A stretch of DNA of 64,000 nucleotides from Candidatus Poribacteria bacterium (lineage in GTDB: Bacteria; Poribacteria; WGA-4E; JAJDTR01): contig JAJDTR010000050.1 of assembly GCA_022827055.1 (NCBI GenBank), forward strand, positions 1-64,000. Reading direction: 5' to 3'. Positions 62,898 through 64,000 of this stretch are shown piece after piece. The stretch's first letter is position 1. Each line of letters begins with the position of its first letter. The notes beneath the pieces are model-generated. The model did no database searches. It had not been told where the DNA came from and saw only the letters and a program-made list of their open reading frames with translations. Both the position numbers and the translations under genes were made by a program.

Positions 62898-63566
62898 GTG
62901 GATTTCCTTAACGAGTTTGGGATTTGACGCCATTTCAATTTCTGGAATTATAGCATTCGGGCGCTTCAAAATCAAGCGAGATGTGGGAGGGAGCGGGAAT
63001 CGGATTGTTTCTGGAGCGAGGACGTTTTGACCGCTTGCTGTAGAAAGGCAAATGCTATGAGCACAGGGGAATCGGGATTTCTATAAAGAATCGCTATCAG
63101 GAGATGGCGCCGATAGTAAAACCAGAAATTATTTATACACTGCGGTAGGTTCGGTTTCCTAACCGAAGCGGAATTTGTCCAGTCTCGTAAGTGCGGTAAG
63201 AAAAGGACCTCTATCGCACCTACCGAAATATGTGTAAATATGAGTCCAAATGGAATCGCGACCGGGAGGTCGCTCCTACATAAGCCCATAATTGAAGAAT
63301 GTCACCAAAGTGGGGAAATCGATCGATCTTATGTTTAGAGTTTTACGGAGTGTTTGGATGGGAAGCGGATGGTCGGGTCAAGATGGGCGACTAGGGGAGT
63401 TTGGCAGGGCAAGATGCGCTGCCTACGGACCAGGTGGGGAACTCATGGATTCTCTATGAGATTTCTATCGCACGGGATTAGCTATCGCAGTTGCAATGGG
63501 ATCTCTATCGCCGCCGTTTCCCGCTCCGTGGATCCCACCCTACAAGTCCATGGTTTTAGGAAGATC
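62898..63566. other. Intergenic region, about 670 bp, with several repeats
   Basis: No gene. It contains GTAG + GTTCGGTTTCCTAACCGAA (63145-63168, palindrome in the opposite orientation to most), GCGACCGGGAGGTCGCTC-CTAC (about 63257-63279), GGCAGGGCAAGATGCGCTGCC-TAC (63403-63426) and a multi-unit CTATCGC element (63440-63540) ending in CCCACC-CTAC. Confidence 0.6.
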
Positions 63567-64000
63567 TTAATGATTAAGGGATAGCGGCGGGCCCATCTCG
63601 CCGCCAACGTCTTTGTCGCCGCGCCCGGAGAGACAGACCACAATAATGGCGTTTTGATCCATCGTTGGAGCGATTTTTTGAACGTGCGCGATGGCATGCG
63701 CAGATTCTAGCGCCGGGATAATGCCTTCCAATTCCGACAGCAATTTGAATCCGTCAACGGCTTCTTCATCTGTAATCGAAACGTATTGAGCTCTTCCCGT
63801 TGCCTTGTAATAGCTATGTTCGGGACCAACTCCCGGATAGTCAAGTCCGGCGGAAATCGAATGTGCGGGAGTTATTTGTCCATCGTCTTCCTGTAACAGA
63901 TAACACTTTGCACCGTGAAACACGCCGATACTTCCTTCGCTCAGTGAGGCGGCATGTTTGCCACTCAGGATGCTCTCGCCGGCGGCTTCGACGCCTATCA
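63567..64000 (-). CDS. trpB: Tryptophan synthase beta chain, C-terminal part (cut by window end)
   Basis: About 144 residues of the C-terminal end; the gene continues beyond base 64000. [75 protein letters not shown] and [14 protein letters not shown] match TrpB, whose GxGS-type phosphate loop and PLP Lys lie outside the window. The track's Met at 63923 is an internal Val codon (GTG). Confidence 0.96.
   Translation of the reverse strand, partial: IGVEAAGESILSGKHAASLSEGSIGVFHGAKCYLLQEDDGQITPAHSISAGLDYPGVGPEHSYYKATGRAQYVSITDEEAVDGFKLLSELEGIIPALESAHAIAHVQKIAPTMDQNAIIVVCLSGRGDKDVGGEMGPPLSLNH

Overview
The window looks like a chromosomal piece of an uncultured bacterium, most probably Candidatus Poribacteria or a close relative. 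The basis is inference from gene style. There is a secreted S8 protease with a C-terminal sorting-type domain (NYPNPFN...ETWIPF), several secreted TolB/PD40 propeller proteins, C-type-lectin proteins, phytanoyl-CoA dioxygenase, Gfo/Idh/MocA and mandelate-racemase-type enzymes, an anaerobic sulfatase-maturase-like radical SAM protein, and very repeat-rich spacers. No tRNA, rRNA, CRISPR array or intact transposase was seen.

Layout. 1-16 kb: secreted S8 protease, M42 aminopeptidase, HpcH/HpaI aldolase, enolase-superfamily enzyme, beta-lactamase-fold serine hydrolase, an unknown beta-barrel protein with a CPBP protease, CMD protein, Gfo/Idh/MocA oxidoreductase and a PD40 propeller. 16-21 kb: a full-length Lhr helicase. 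21-27 kb: two tandem secreted lectin-domain paralogues and a TonB-dependent receptor with a clear terminator. 27-31.6 kb: a small one-helix membrane protein missing from the ORF track, a PemK/MazF toxin-antitoxin pair, a lipoprotein and a DUF255 thioredoxin-fold protein fused to a DsbD-alpha-like domain. 32-41 kb: an orphan TAXI binding protein, a PCD enzyme, a glycosyltransferase, an EndoIII-like glycosylase, PhyH, a DegT aminotransferase, and a b/c-type heme membrane protein with a porin. 41-46 kb: a PLP decarboxylase behind a possible structured leader, two tandem PD40 paralogues and a glycosyltransferase remnant. 46-53.5 kb: the conserved SRP/ribosome operon ylxM-ffh-rpsP-khpA-ylqD-trmD-rplS-rnhB-yraN followed by a nucleotidyltransferase. 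53.8-64 kb: radical SAM maturase, msrA, thrC, the minus-strand run cca-M50-scpA-scpB, a cyclase-family hydrolase and the 3' end of trpB.

The most distinctive feature is the spacer DNA. Dozens of short palindromes have different stems but the same flank, CTAC on one strand and therefore GTAG 5' of the palindrome on the other, which is the signature of REP elements moved by RAYT (TnpA_REP) proteins. A second short element (GGATTTCTATCGCG...CACTCGCTTGATCG) sits repeatedly inside the loops of these palindromes, with filled and empty sites visible side by side. A third hairpin family (AACCGAG...CTCGGTT) lies near gene ends. The last 15 codons of rpsP plus its downstream DNA have been amplified into a roughly 194-bp tandem array inside the ribosomal operon.

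Many ORF-track starts run into repeat DNA. I moved starts to internal codons where a ribosome binding site or signal peptide supported it.
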